Positions 9,987-20,143 of a stretch of 64,000 nucleotides of DNA are shown here, in pieces (positions within the stretch are counted from its first letter, which is position 1; every line of letters begins with the position of its first letter). The translations under genes and the position numbers were made by a program. The notes below the pieces were generated by a model. The model was not told where the DNA came from. It saw only the letters and a list, made by a program, of their open reading frames with translations, and did no database searches. The stretch comes from Primulina eburnea (Eukaryota; Streptophyta; Magnoliopsida; Lamiales; Gesneriaceae): positions 62,001-126,000 of the forward strand of contig NC_133105.1 of the NCBI RefSeq assembly GCF_022965805.1. Direction: 5' to 3'.

Positions 9987-11127
9987 ATGGCTCCAAAGAA
10001 ACAACGAGGTAACCCCGGTTCTTCCTCTTCTTCCTCCTCGTTTGATAGAACACGCTTCGTGAATGCGGCGGCTAGGGATAGATATGAACATGCCAAAATA
10101 CATAGAAACCCCAATGTCGAAAGGGGATTTCGTCGTACCTTTGACGATAGATACATGCCTACTCTTGTGGACATGGAAAGAAGAGGATGGGAAAAATTTA
10201 GCGAGCCACCTAAGGCGGTCGTGGTGTCTGTGGTTAGGGAATTCTACGCTAATGCCGGTGAACGAACTGATAGTAGGGCATTTGTTAGAGGAAAGCTTGT
10301 GCCGTTTGATTCTGCTACGATTAACTCCCTCTTAGGAACGGCTGAGGTTGATGACTCTAACTTCCAGGCGGTAGTGGCTGATCCCAACTAGACCTTGATT
10401 ATCGAGACTCTATGTCATCCGGGTGCGATGTGGAAACCATTGGGCGGACCACCAAGCTGCTTTGACGAGAAATACTTGAAAGCTGAAGTTTCCCTTTGGT
10501 ATTTGTTTGTGGCCCGAAGAATGATGCCAGTCTCGCATAAGAGCGAGGTACAAAAGGAACGAGCGGTGCTACTTTTTGCATTGACCCAAGGATACACCAT
10601 AAATGTGGGCTAACTTATAGCTTCTCAGATCATGTTGAGTGCTCACAACAGCCACATTGCGCTTTTCTTTCCGACGATCATATCCGAATTGTGTGCACGG
10701 GCTGGGGTACATTTTCGAGACGACGAGGAGTGGCTTCATCCGATGAAGCCAATTTTTCAGGAGGATGAACAGCGAAAAAGGGCAAAACGATGGGTGGACT
10801 TCCCCACTCAGGCGGAGGAAGCCGGTGAATCCAGCGCTGCTGTCCCTCGTCGCCCACATCCCCGCAGACGCACTCAGAATGAGAAAATGGATGAGAGTCT
10901 GGCTTTCATGGCTCACCAGGAGCAGGTCAACGACAACGTGGCGACCCATCTTGAACATCTCGACTCCATGATGTGCACCATGCTAATCCACGGAGGCATA
11001 GACCCAGGGACGATACCACCATGTCCACCATTTATCCCCCCCCCCCCTACGAGTTTCAGTACGACTATCTTCATCAGGGGGATGCGGCAGGAGTGCCACC
11101 GCCGGAGCACGACGACGAGGAGCCTTG
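9987..11127 (+). pseudogene. Extra downstream ORF of Athila element, copy 1
   Basis: It begins MAPKKQRGNPG followed by a serine run, then DRYEHAKIHRNP and a globular part with RAFVRGKL, FDSATINSLL and SEVQKERAVLLFALTQGY. The globular part resembles the plant-specific family annotated as putative plant transposon protein, found in retroelement extra ORFs; this is recognised by eye and not searched. Two nonsense codons (TAG at 10389, TAA at 10611) and a length change in a C run near 11038 break it. The intact codons at those places are seen in copy 2. The position after pol is that of the env-like gene in Athila, but I see no clear signal peptide or membrane segment. Confidence 0.7.
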
Positions 11128-12370
11128 ATCATGGGAGTTCACTGTTTCCCCTTCCTTGCACTTTTATTTCTTTACTGCTTGATGTTTTCTTTCTTGCCGT
11201 TGTTTCAATCTAGCTTGTTTTTAGCTTTTGTGTTTATGATTCTGCATTCGTGTTTACATTTTTGTGTTTTGGGTCTTTTGTGCAATGGGGACAGTGCACA
11301 CTTTTAGTATGAGGTGGTCGTTTTTCGTATTCATATTTGTAGTCTTTCGTATTTTTCTTGCATGAGTGTCAGTTTATGGTGAAACAAGTAAATTGGTAGC
11401 CAATGATGATTATGGGATAAATGAATCGCATGTTGCTTAGTCGTATCACTCGTATAAATCCCCTGGTGAATTGTATGTTTTCATATGCACATAAAAATGG
11501 GTTTTGGTAGTGGTGTGAATGACAGTCAAGTTTAAAACATCTGTGGGAGAAACTGAAAGAGACATGATATGCGAGTAGCACTTGAATGAGTTTCGGTTGA
11601 TAGGAGTGACCATCCGGTAGCATTAACTCGAGTAGATAATCAGAGCATACCTAAAATCCTCTTTGTCCCAATCGTGCATAGAGCCTCAAAAGCCATCCCT
11701 AGGCCATCTAAAAGCGAACACCTTATGTTCAGAACCTATGGAGTACACATGAGAAAATTATGCACTCAAAAAATAAATAAATAAATAAAAAGGGGGATGT
11801 AAGGTGTGGGGGAGCCAAGAGTGATGAAATCCTATCCCGAGGCTAAAAAGATGGAGATGTAAGGCGTTGAGGAATTTCAGAAAAAATTCTGACAAGTGCA
11901 TAATGAAAATGATCAGTGTACTTTGAGCCGCTTGAAAACTCATGGATATTGACTCCCCAATTCATACTACCAGATAATTTTGCCGCTTTGTGTTTACTTG
12001 TTGGTCGCAAGTAGAAACGGAACTCAGGATAGAGAAACTGGCGTTGAACTGTCGATTCGGTGACTCGCACGATTTGCGAATAAAACTGTCTGAAGCACAA
12101 GCTAGTTAAACCCCCAGCACACACACACGACCACACTTCATGGTCATATCAAAAGGCTATAAGGTGCTTTGCAAAGTGTATTGATAAATATTGTGATTTG
12201 ACTAATTGGATGTGGTTCATAGACCCGCTGAGGCAGGAGATGTCAGTTTGCTACTTCGCCATCAGTTCGTTATTTTAATACTTTAGTTTTGTGTTTTTTT
12301 GTTTCGTGTTTTGATTGTGGTCTGTAACCTATTTTACTTGAGGGCAAGCAAAAGGTTAGTATGAGGGGGT
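11128..12370 (+). other. 3' UTR and polypurine tract of element A, copy 1
   Basis: No gene is visible. A small dyad GTGCA-loop-TGCAC lies near 11279-11301. The stretch ends with GTTAGTATGAGGGGGT, where 12361-12370 is the polypurine tract that primes plus-strand synthesis, directly before the LTR start at 12371. Confidence 0.7.
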
Positions 12371-12576
12371 TGATGGGTGTGATTTTTACGTGTTTTATTG
12401 CATTAGTGTGTGTGTGTGTTTGCACGGTGCATGCGTATATTTCATTCACATTTTGTTCATTTTAGAGTAAACATTTGCATGTGATCATGTCTCACTTGGG
12501 TGTGACGAATTTGTAGGACAAATGACCGGAAAAACTAAAATCGGAGCCAAGTGCCAAGCCAAGAAGATAATGTGCA
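12371..12576 (+). repeat. Truncated 3' LTR of element A
   Basis: It starts TGATGGGTGTG and follows the first 206 bp or so of the 523 LTR up to AGAAGATAAT. At about 12571-12577 it changes to integrase sequence, with only a few bases (about GCA) shared at the junction. Confidence 0.85.
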
Positions 12577-13041
12577 TATAGGACTGTTTTTAAAACACCT
12601 ATAGGCACTACACCATATAGGTTGTTTTTTGGTAAAGCATTTCATTTACCTGTAGAGTTAGAGCATCGAGCATACTTGGCTACCAAAGCATTGAACTTTA
12701 ATTTTACTGACGCACGTGAACGACGTCTGTTGCAACTGGATCAATTGGAGGAACTCCGGAACCAGGCATATGATCTTGCATTGTCATACAAGGAGAAGAC
12801 GAAGAAAGCCCATGACAAGCGGATCATCGAGAAGGAATTAAAGGAAGGTGACAATGTCCTTCTCTACAATTCCCGACTGCGACTATTTCCTGGAAAATTG
12901 AAGTCACGATGGTCTGGACCATTTGTGATTTCTAAAGTATACCCGTCGGGGGCCGTGGAACTGCACGATGGGAAGGATGGGACATTTATGGTCAATGCCC
13001 AGTGACTGAAGCACTACATGGGTGGCATAGTTGAGCCACAA
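12577..13041 (+). pseudogene. Athila integrase C-terminus, second copy
   Basis: It repeats the coding end of element A from the [10 protein letters not shown] region to the end of pol. A TGA at 13003-13005 replaces the CGA seen at the same place in copy 1, another C-to-T change. The normal stop codon has itself changed to CAA at about 13039. No catalytic core is present, so this is a relic. Confidence 0.85.
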
Positions 13042-13227
13042 CTTGGAATCATCTGGTTCCAAGACAATTCAAACTGAGACCGGCCTACAGTCTAGCTCTC
13101 GACTGTAAATTGAGAACTACCTTTCCTTCCATTTCTCTTGCAATTTATTTGATTTTTCTTTCTTGTCAGTATGTTTTATTTTTTTATAGTTGTGTAAAAA
13201 AAAACAACGAAAAGTCCAGAGAGCTTT

Positions 13228-13505
13228 GCGCTCGGGCGGTAATTTTGTACCGCTCGAGTGCGACAACTTGTTCCAAACAAAAACTTCCAGACAGATCCGC
13301 GCTCGGGCGGAAATATTTAACTCTCGAGCGCGAACACTTACTTCTGAAAAAATATTTCCCGAGAGGTTGGCGCCCGAGCGGTAGTTTTCTACCGCTCGAG
13401 CGCGACTGCGTTAAAAAGCGAAAATCCCTTTCCCCTCTTTCATTCTGCACGAAATTTCCTCCACAATCCCTAACTCTCACTTTCGCCCCTCTCATTTTCT
13501 TGTAG
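13228..13505 (+). promoter_or_regulatory. Dyad array and splice acceptor before extra ORF, copy 2
   Basis: Three dyads start at 13228, 13299 and 13370, exactly 71 bp apart, with arms of the GCGCTCGGGCGGT and ACCGCTCGAG types. The middle right arm is degraded. A pyrimidine tract ends TTTTCTTGTAG at 13505, 108 bases before the ATG at 13614, matching the acceptor-like site of copy 1. Confidence 0.6.
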
Positions 13506-13613
13506 GAAATTTCTCTAAAGATCAAGACTTGGGTACAGTGGGTGCACTCCTCCTTGAAAATCAGGTAATTTTTCCCTCTACAACTCCGGTCACCATCTCC
13601 ATCTTCAACCACC

Positions 13614-14741
13614 ATGGCTCCCAAGAAACAAAGAGGTAACCCCGGTTCTTCCTCTTCTTCCTCCTCGTTTGATAGAACACGCTTCGTACCATGGGATAGA
13701 TATGAACATGCCAAAATACATAGAAACCCCATTGCCGAAAGAGGATTTCTACGTACCTTTGACGATAGATACATTCCAACTCTTGTGGACTTGGAAAGAA
13801 GAGGATGGGAAAAATTTAGCGAGCCACCTAAGGCGGCTGTGGTATCTGTGGTTATGGAATTCTACGCTAATGCCGGTGAACGAACTGATAGTAGGGCATT
13901 TGTTAGAGGAAAGCTTGGGCCGTTTGATTCTGCCACGATTAACTCCCTCTTAGAAACGGCTGAGGTTGATGACTCTAACTTCCAGGCGTTAGTGGCTGAT
14001 CCCAACTACACCTTGATTATCGAGACTCTATGTCATCCGGGTGCGATGTGGAAACCATTGGGCGGACCACCAAGCTGCTTTGACGAGAAATACTTGAAAG
14101 CTAAAGTTGCCTTGTGGTATTTGTTTGTGGCCCGAAGAATGATGTCAGTCTCGCATAAGAGCGAGGTACAAAAGGAACGAGCGGTGCTACTTTTTGCATT
14201 GACCCAAGGATACCACATAAATGTGGGCAAACTTATAGCTTCTCAGATCATGTTGAGTGCTCACAACAGCCACATTGGTGTTTTCTTTCCGACGATCATA
14301 TCTGAATTGTGTGCGCGGGCTGGGGTAAATTTTCGGGAGGACGAGGAGTGGTTTCAACCAATGAATCCAATGTGTCAGGAGGATGAACAGTGAAAAAGGG
14401 CAAAACGACGGGTGGACTTCCCCACTCAGGCGGAGGAAGCCGGTGGATCCAGCGCTGCTGTCCCTCGTCGCCCACAGCCCCGCAGGAGCACTCAAAATGA
14501 GAAAATGGATGAGAGTCTGGCTTTCATGGCTCACCAGGAGCAGATCAACAACAACGCGGCGACCCATCTTACACATCTCGACTCCATGATGCGCATCATG
14601 CTCATCCACGGAGGCATAGGCCCAGGGACTATACCACCATGTCCACCGTTTATTCCCCCCTACCAGTTTCAGTACGACTATCTTCATCAGGGGGATGCAG
14701 CAGGAGTGCCACCGCCGGAGCACGACGAGGAGGAACCTTGA
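13614..14741 (+). pseudogene. Extra downstream ORF, nearly intact copy 2
   Basis: One continuous frame of 375 codons is broken only by a TGA at 14391-14393; copy 1 has CGA there, so this is a single C-to-T change. Order: basic N-terminus MAPKKQRGNPG, a serine run (residues about 12-18), a globular domain (about 45-250) with RAFVRGKLGPFDSATI, LIIETLCHPGAMWKPLGG and KERAVLLFALTQGY, a basic linker, a likely helical stretch around MDESLAFMAHQEQ, and a proline-rich acidic tail ending EHDEEEP. The domain resembles the putative plant transposon protein family. No biochemical role is known to me. The basic N-terminus would suit a nuclear or nucleic-acid-binding protein, but that is inference. Confidence 0.75.
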
Positions 14742-16000
14742 TCAGGGGAGTTCACTGTTTCCCCTTCCTTGCACTTTTCTTTCTTTACCGCTTTCGGTTT
14801 TCTTTCTTATCGTTGTTTCAGTCTAGCATGTTTTTAGCTTTCATGTTTATGAGTCTGCATTTGTATTTGCATTTCTGTGTTTTGAGTCTTTTGTTGCAAT
14901 GGGAACATTGCACACTTTTAGTATGAGGGGGTCGTTGTTCGTATTCTTATTTGTCTTCGTTCGTATTTGTCTTGCATGAGTGTCAGTGATGGTGAAACTA
15001 GTAAATTGGTAGCCAATGATGTTTGTGGGATAAATGAACTGCATGTTACTTAGTCTTATAACTCGTTATGAATCCCCAAGTGAATTGAAATCGTTTTATG
15101 CACACATAGTGGATTTTAATAGTGGTGTCGATGACAGTTAAGTTCAAAATAATCTGTGAGGGGAACTGGAGAAACATTATATGCGAGTAGAACTTGAAGG
15201 AATATCTGTTGACATGAGGGACTAACCAGTAACATGAATTCGAGTAGAAAATCAAGAGTATGTATCAAACATCCTCCATCCAATCGTTCATAGGACCTGA
15301 AAAGTCATCCTTAGGCCAGATTAATAAGCATACACCACATCCAAAACCTAGGGAGTACGTATGAGAAAACTATGCATCAAAAAAAAGAAAAAAAGTGGAA
15401 TAAAAAAAGGGGATGTAAGGTGTAGGGGAGCCAAAAAAGGATGAAATCCTATCCCAAGGCTAAAAAGATGGAGATGTAAGGCGTTGAGGAATGTCAGAGA
15501 AAATTTCTGACAAGAGCATAGTGAAAATGATCTACGTACTCCCAATCTCCCTGAGCCAGTTGAGCAGTTATAGCTATTGACCCCATACACTTTGTTGTTT
15601 TACCATGAAACTCTACCACTTTATGTGTTTACTGGTTGGTCCCGAATGAAAACAGAACTCAAGAGAGCGAAACTTGCGTTGACTTGTCTATTTGGCGACC
15701 CAGATGATTTGCGAATAAAGCTTTCTAAAACACAAGCTAGAAAAATCCACGGCACACACGACCACACTCTGTAGGAGAAGAACAAATGTTGTGCGATGTT
15801 TTGGAGGGGCAGTAATATATGTTGTGATTTGACTAAGTGTATGTGGTTCAAAAAAACCCGCTGAGGCGGGAGATGCCAGTTGCTATTTCACCATCAGTTT
15901 AGTTATTTTAATACCCTTCTTTTTGTGTTTGTTTCGTGTTTCGCTTGTGGTCTGTAACCTATTTTGCTTGAGGGCAAGCAAAAGGTTAGTATGAGGGGGT
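14742..16000 (+). other. 3' UTR and polypurine tract, copy 2
   Basis: No gene is visible. The small dyad near 14894-14914 reads TGCAAT-loop-ATTGCA, so its arms differ from copy 1 yet still pair. The polypurine tract is at 15991-16000, directly before the LTR start at 16001. Confidence 0.7.
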
Positions 16001-16676
16001 TGATATGTGTGATTTTTACGTGTTTTATTGCATTACTTTGTGTGTGTTTGCATTGTGCATGCGTACATTTCGTTTTCATTTTGTTCATTTTAGAGTAATC
16101 ATACGCATTTGATCGTTTCTCACTTGTGCGCGACAAATTTGCAGGAAAAATGGCCGAAAACAAAAATCGGAGCCAAATGCCAAGCTAAGAAGATAATTTG
16201 CAGAAGAGGCGGCGCTAGGGCGGTGAAAGTGTACCGCCCGGGCGCGAGAGGCGAATTGCCAAGGAGAAGTCCAGAGAAGTCGGCGCTCGAGCAGTACTTT
16301 TCTACCGCCCGAGCGCCAGAAACCGCATGCCCAAGTGTTTTACAGAGGGTGTGGCGCTCGAGCGGTAATTCTTTACCGCCCGAGCACCACCTAATTTTGG
16401 CAAGATTTTGCAGCCGATTCTTTACCTTATTTTGGAGGTGTGGCTGATAGGGAAGCGATTTGGACGACTTTTTGGGGGTATTGAGACATATTTTCAGAGC
16501 CGTCACAAGTTGGAGAGAACTTTTGTGCTTGGAGTTGGAGAGTCGAAGATTTCCGGGCGTCGTTCTTCGCGTTTTTCGTCAATTCTAGTATTTCTAATTT
16601 AGCTTTCATCTTTAAACTTTGTTTTGTTTAGTTTTAATATGAACTCGAGTAGCTAAACTTTTAATATTTGTTGGGA
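16001..16676 (+). repeat. Athila LTR, right end cut
   Basis: It starts TGATATGTGTG and matches 523-1194 closely, including the three dyads at 16212, 16283 and 16354. It stops at TTGTTGGGA, where copia sequence begins. The R-U5 part is missing. Confidence 0.85.
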
Positions 16677-16679
16677 ATC

Positions 16680-19031
16680 TATGGTAACTTTATCATTGAT
16701 GATGTTTTGTTCGTTGAGAATCTTAAGTATAATCTGATTAGCATTAGTCAGTTATGAGATAATGGATTCTCAGTTCAGTTTGACAAAAATTCTTGTTCAG
16801 TCAAAGATGCAACTGATGAGGTCATACTAACTAGAAAACAATGTGGAAACACTTACATAGTCAGTTGGAATTATCAACCTTATGCACCAGTATGTTTCAT
16901 TACTTCAAATTTTTCTAAAATCTGGTTGTGGCATTAGAGATTAAATCACATGAACTTTAAATCTATTGCATATCTGAGTAACCACGATCTTGTCACTGGT
17001 TTGCCCAATCTCCCGAGGGAATATTTTTAGGATATTCGTCAGTTAGCAAAGCTTATAGAGTCTTTAACAAGAGCACAATAAATTTTGAAGAGTCTATACA
17101 TCTTGTTTTTTATGAAACTTTACTAACTGATAAGCCAACCGATCCAATTGCTCGATTTACAGATATCAGTTTGGAGGATGATCATGAAGAAGCAAATCAT
17201 ATCAATCGAAACATCCTTCAAACACCTGAACCTGAAATTTTGGACCAATCAGTCGAACAGGAAGTAGTTCCTGATAATCAGTTGGAGGAGCCTATTGATA
17301 ATATTCCATTACCAACTGATGCAGCAACTAAACTGAAAACATTCAATTGCCTACTGAAGAAATGGCTGATACAGAAGCAACAAACGCTGAACTTAGATGG
17401 AAGAAATCACATCCTCCAGAATTGGTGATAGGTAATCCATCTGACCCGGTAAGAACAAGGAATCAAATTCTCAATCTATTTATTCATTCAGCTTTTGTAT
17501 CGCAATTGGAAACGAAGAAAACTGATGAAGCTCTTGATGATCCAAACTGGACAAATGCAATGCAAGAAGAGCTGAATCAGTTTACCCATAACAATGTCTG
17601 GAACTTAGTTCTATGACCAGTTTCAAAAACTGTTATAAGTACAAAATGGGTGTACATGAATAAACTGAACGAAGATGGTTTAGTTGTGCGCAACAAGGCG
17701 AGATTGGTAGCACAAGGATATAGGCAAGAAGAAGAAATTGGTTATGATGAAACATATGCACTGGTTGCAAGAATGGAAGCTATCAAAATATTTCTTGTCT
17801 ATGCATCATTCAAGAACTTCAAAGTCTACCAGATGGATGTAAAGAGTGCATTCCTGAATAGCCAGTTGCAAGAGGAAGTTTACGTTGAACGACCACCAGG
17901 TTTTGTCAATCATCATTTTCCTCATCATGTCTACCATTTGAACAAAGTGCTATATGGTCTTAAACAAGCTCCAAGAGCTTGGTATGAAACTCTTTCAAAA
18001 TTCCTAACTGATCACGATTTTTCTGTTGGATCAGTTGATAAGACATTGTTCAAATTTTCAAAGAATGATCACAATTTACTCGTTCAAATTTATGTTGATG
18101 ACATCATATTTGGGTCAACTAACCCCAAATTATGCTAGAAATTTGCTAAGTCGATGCAAGAGAAATTTGAAATGAGCATGATAGGTGAACTGACATTATT
18201 TCTTGGACTACAAGTGAAGCAACTGGAGACAGGAACTTTTATTAGTCAAACTAAATACACGAAGGAGTTGATGAATAAATTTGGCATGAAATCGTGTTCA
18301 GCTGCAAGTACTCCCATGAGCTCATCAGTAAAACTGGACACTGATCAAGGGGGAATATCTGTTGAGGTGACACTTTACAGAGGTTTAATAAGTTCATTAT
18401 TGTACCTAACTGCTAGTCGTCTTGATATTGTATTTGTTGTCTGTATGTGTGCTAGATTTCAGGCAAACCCTAAGCAATCACATTTTTCAGCTGCCAAGTT
18501 TATTTTAAAATATCTTAAGGGCACAAAAAATGTTGGGTTATGGTATTCTAAAGAATCTACTTTCAATTTAGTTGGATATTCAGATGCAGATTATGCAGGA
18601 TGTATGCTTGATCGTAAAAGTACAAGTGGATCATGTCATTTTCTAGGAGACAGACTGATCTCTTGGTTCAGCAAGAAGCAAACATCCATAGCAACTTCGA
18701 AAACTGAAGCAGAACAGCTACTGGAAGCTGATGTGCTCAGCAGCTCTGGGTTCAGCAACAACTAAGAGATTATGGAGTTGACGCTATAAGATTGCCCATA
18801 TTCTGTGAAAATACAAGCACGATTGCCATTACCTACAATCCAGTTCTTCACTCGAGGACCAAGCATATAAATGTCAGGCATCACTTCATCAGAGATCATG
18901 CCTTGAAGAAGGACATACGACTGGAATATGTCTCAACTGAGCAGCAAGCAGCTAATATCTTCACCAAACCATTGCTCGAGACTAAGTTTTCTCACTTTCG
19001 CAATATACTTGGATTAATTGATTTATCCTAA
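16680..19031 (+). pseudogene. Sirevirus-like pol remnant (RT-RNase H)
   Basis: DVLFVENLKYNLISISQL at about 16699 is the gag-pre-integrase region. The frame then jumps near 17035 to SKAYRVFNKSTINFEESIH, the integrase C-terminus, so the integrase catalytic core is deleted. Reverse transcriptase follows with [12 protein letters not shown], the [12 protein letters not shown] block and [10 protein letters not shown] near 18092. RNase H holds YSDADYAGCMLDRKSTSG and SRTKHINVRHHFIRDHAL. Stops lie at about 16767, 17617, 18136 and 18763, with frame changes between. It cannot make an active polyprotein. Confidence 0.85.
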
Positions 19032-19241
19032 TCAGTTTTGCTATTGATATATCAGTTGTTAATTAATTTGTGTCATCTATCAGTTCTTTAGTCAGTTACT
19101 GTTCATTCAGTTCGTTCTTTTATCCATTTGAATTTCAACTTTTGTCAGTTATTATGTTCAGTTTATGAATTACTTCTGAACTGATGAGATTAACTATTGC
19201 AGGAAAATAAAATACAGAGATAAATGAAATAAACATTTTAT

Positions 19242-19661
19242 TCATTTGAAGAAATTTTTACGGATTACGTCGAAAAACTCTTCCTTAACAAAAGACCTCC
19301 ACTTGTTCAACCAACGGTTTAAATCACCGGTGGAAGTCTTAAGGAAGCTATCGGAGTCAGCTATACGCTCTAGGATCCTCCTTTACTTGTAGAGAATCAG
19401 CTGGTAGACATTGTCTTCGTCGAAGATGTCCACCGTGTTAGCAACATGCAAGCATTCCTGATATTTCTCTAGTTTTGCCATCATTTTGGGAGTGGTAGCC
19501 ATTCCATACTCTTGAAGAAACTGGAGTCCTTGTAGCTCCTCCCATTATCGAAGGATTTTATGGAAAACTTCATCTTCCATATAAGTTTTTCTTTTTTGCA
19601 GAGCTGAGTTCATGAAGTCTTCAGCCATATCTAGAGTCTTTGAGCTACCTGCACCTGCCAT
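19242..19661 (-). pseudogene. Antisense ORF in the Sirevirus 3' region
   Basis: On the minus strand a 140-codon frame runs from ATG (19661-19659) to TGA (19244-19242) without any frameshift; only two TAA codons (codons 39 and 93) break it. The product would be helical and charged: it begins MAGAGSSKTLDMAEDF, then LQKRKTYMEDEVFHKIL, MMAKLEKYQECLHVANTVD and DLNRWLNKWRSFVKEEFF. A TATA box lies 54 bp upstream and AATAAA overlaps the stop. I recognise no family. Antisense extra ORFs are known in some plant retroelements of the Tat lineage; one in a Sirevirus-like element is less expected. Confidence 0.6.
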
Positions 19662-19714
19662 TCTAGCTGTTGAATATTATTTGCTGATATGTTTGCGACT
19701 AACTGAGCAACTCT

Positions 19715-19722
19715 TATTTATA
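19715..19722 (-). promoter_or_regulatory. TATA box of the antisense ORF
   Basis: TATAAATA is read on the minus strand, 54 bp before the antisense ATG at 19661. The spacing would give a short leader. It is the only strong TATA motif I see near this frame. Confidence 0.5.
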
Positions 19723-20143
19723 GCCCAGGGTCAAGGAAGATGAAAGGACAAAGTCATTACGGAAAACGATTAACCTTCTAAGCATAAGATTTAATTTGAT
19801 TCATCTTGCTTAAATTCTTGTAATATTTATATGCATTTATTAAGGAGGAATATTTGTTTAAAATGTTAATTGAGAAGACAGCAGTTAGTAAATCTTCAAC
19901 TGAAAAGACACAGTTTCACAACTGATCGTTCAACTGATTATTTCACAAATCTTCTCACATAGGTTAATAAATTAACCATTTTTTATTCCAAATTTAGTGA
20001 CGTGACTGATTATCAAGTATTAAATGCTATCTTTCAACAAATGACTGGTTGAAACGTGGACCCTTTTAATCCATGCATTTTTCAACACACGATTTTACCA
20101 CACGAACATATGTCCTTGATTCAAAAATTTCCTGAACTGACAC

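Larger units (their letters stand above)
523..12576 (+). mobile_element. Athila-lineage Ty3/gypsy element A
   Basis: A complete order of parts is visible: 5' LTR (523-3997, split by an insertion), tRNA-Asp-like primer site (4004), gag, protease, reverse transcriptase, RNase H and integrase to 9414, a 3' UTR, an extra ORF from 9987, a polypurine tract (12361-12370), and the start of a 3' LTR (12371-12576). The retropepsin signature DLGASINLMP, FMDD in the reverse transcriptase, and the gag sequence with FDPEIERTF fit the Athila lineage. Stops and frameshifts occur in every coding part, so the copy is defective. The 3' LTR is cut after about 206 bp and fused to a second copy of the integrase end. 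Confidence 0.85.
12577..16676 (+). mobile_element. Second 3' third of the same Athila family, fused to cut LTR
   Basis: Integrase C-terminus, 3' UTR dyads, extra ORF, 3' UTR, polypurine tract and LTR start follow in the same order as at 9000-12576 and are highly similar throughout. The simplest reading is a tandem element pair sharing the middle LTR, in which a deletion ran from inside that LTR to the integrase of the second unit. The right end is cut at about 16676 and joined to a copia fragment. Confidence 0.8.
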
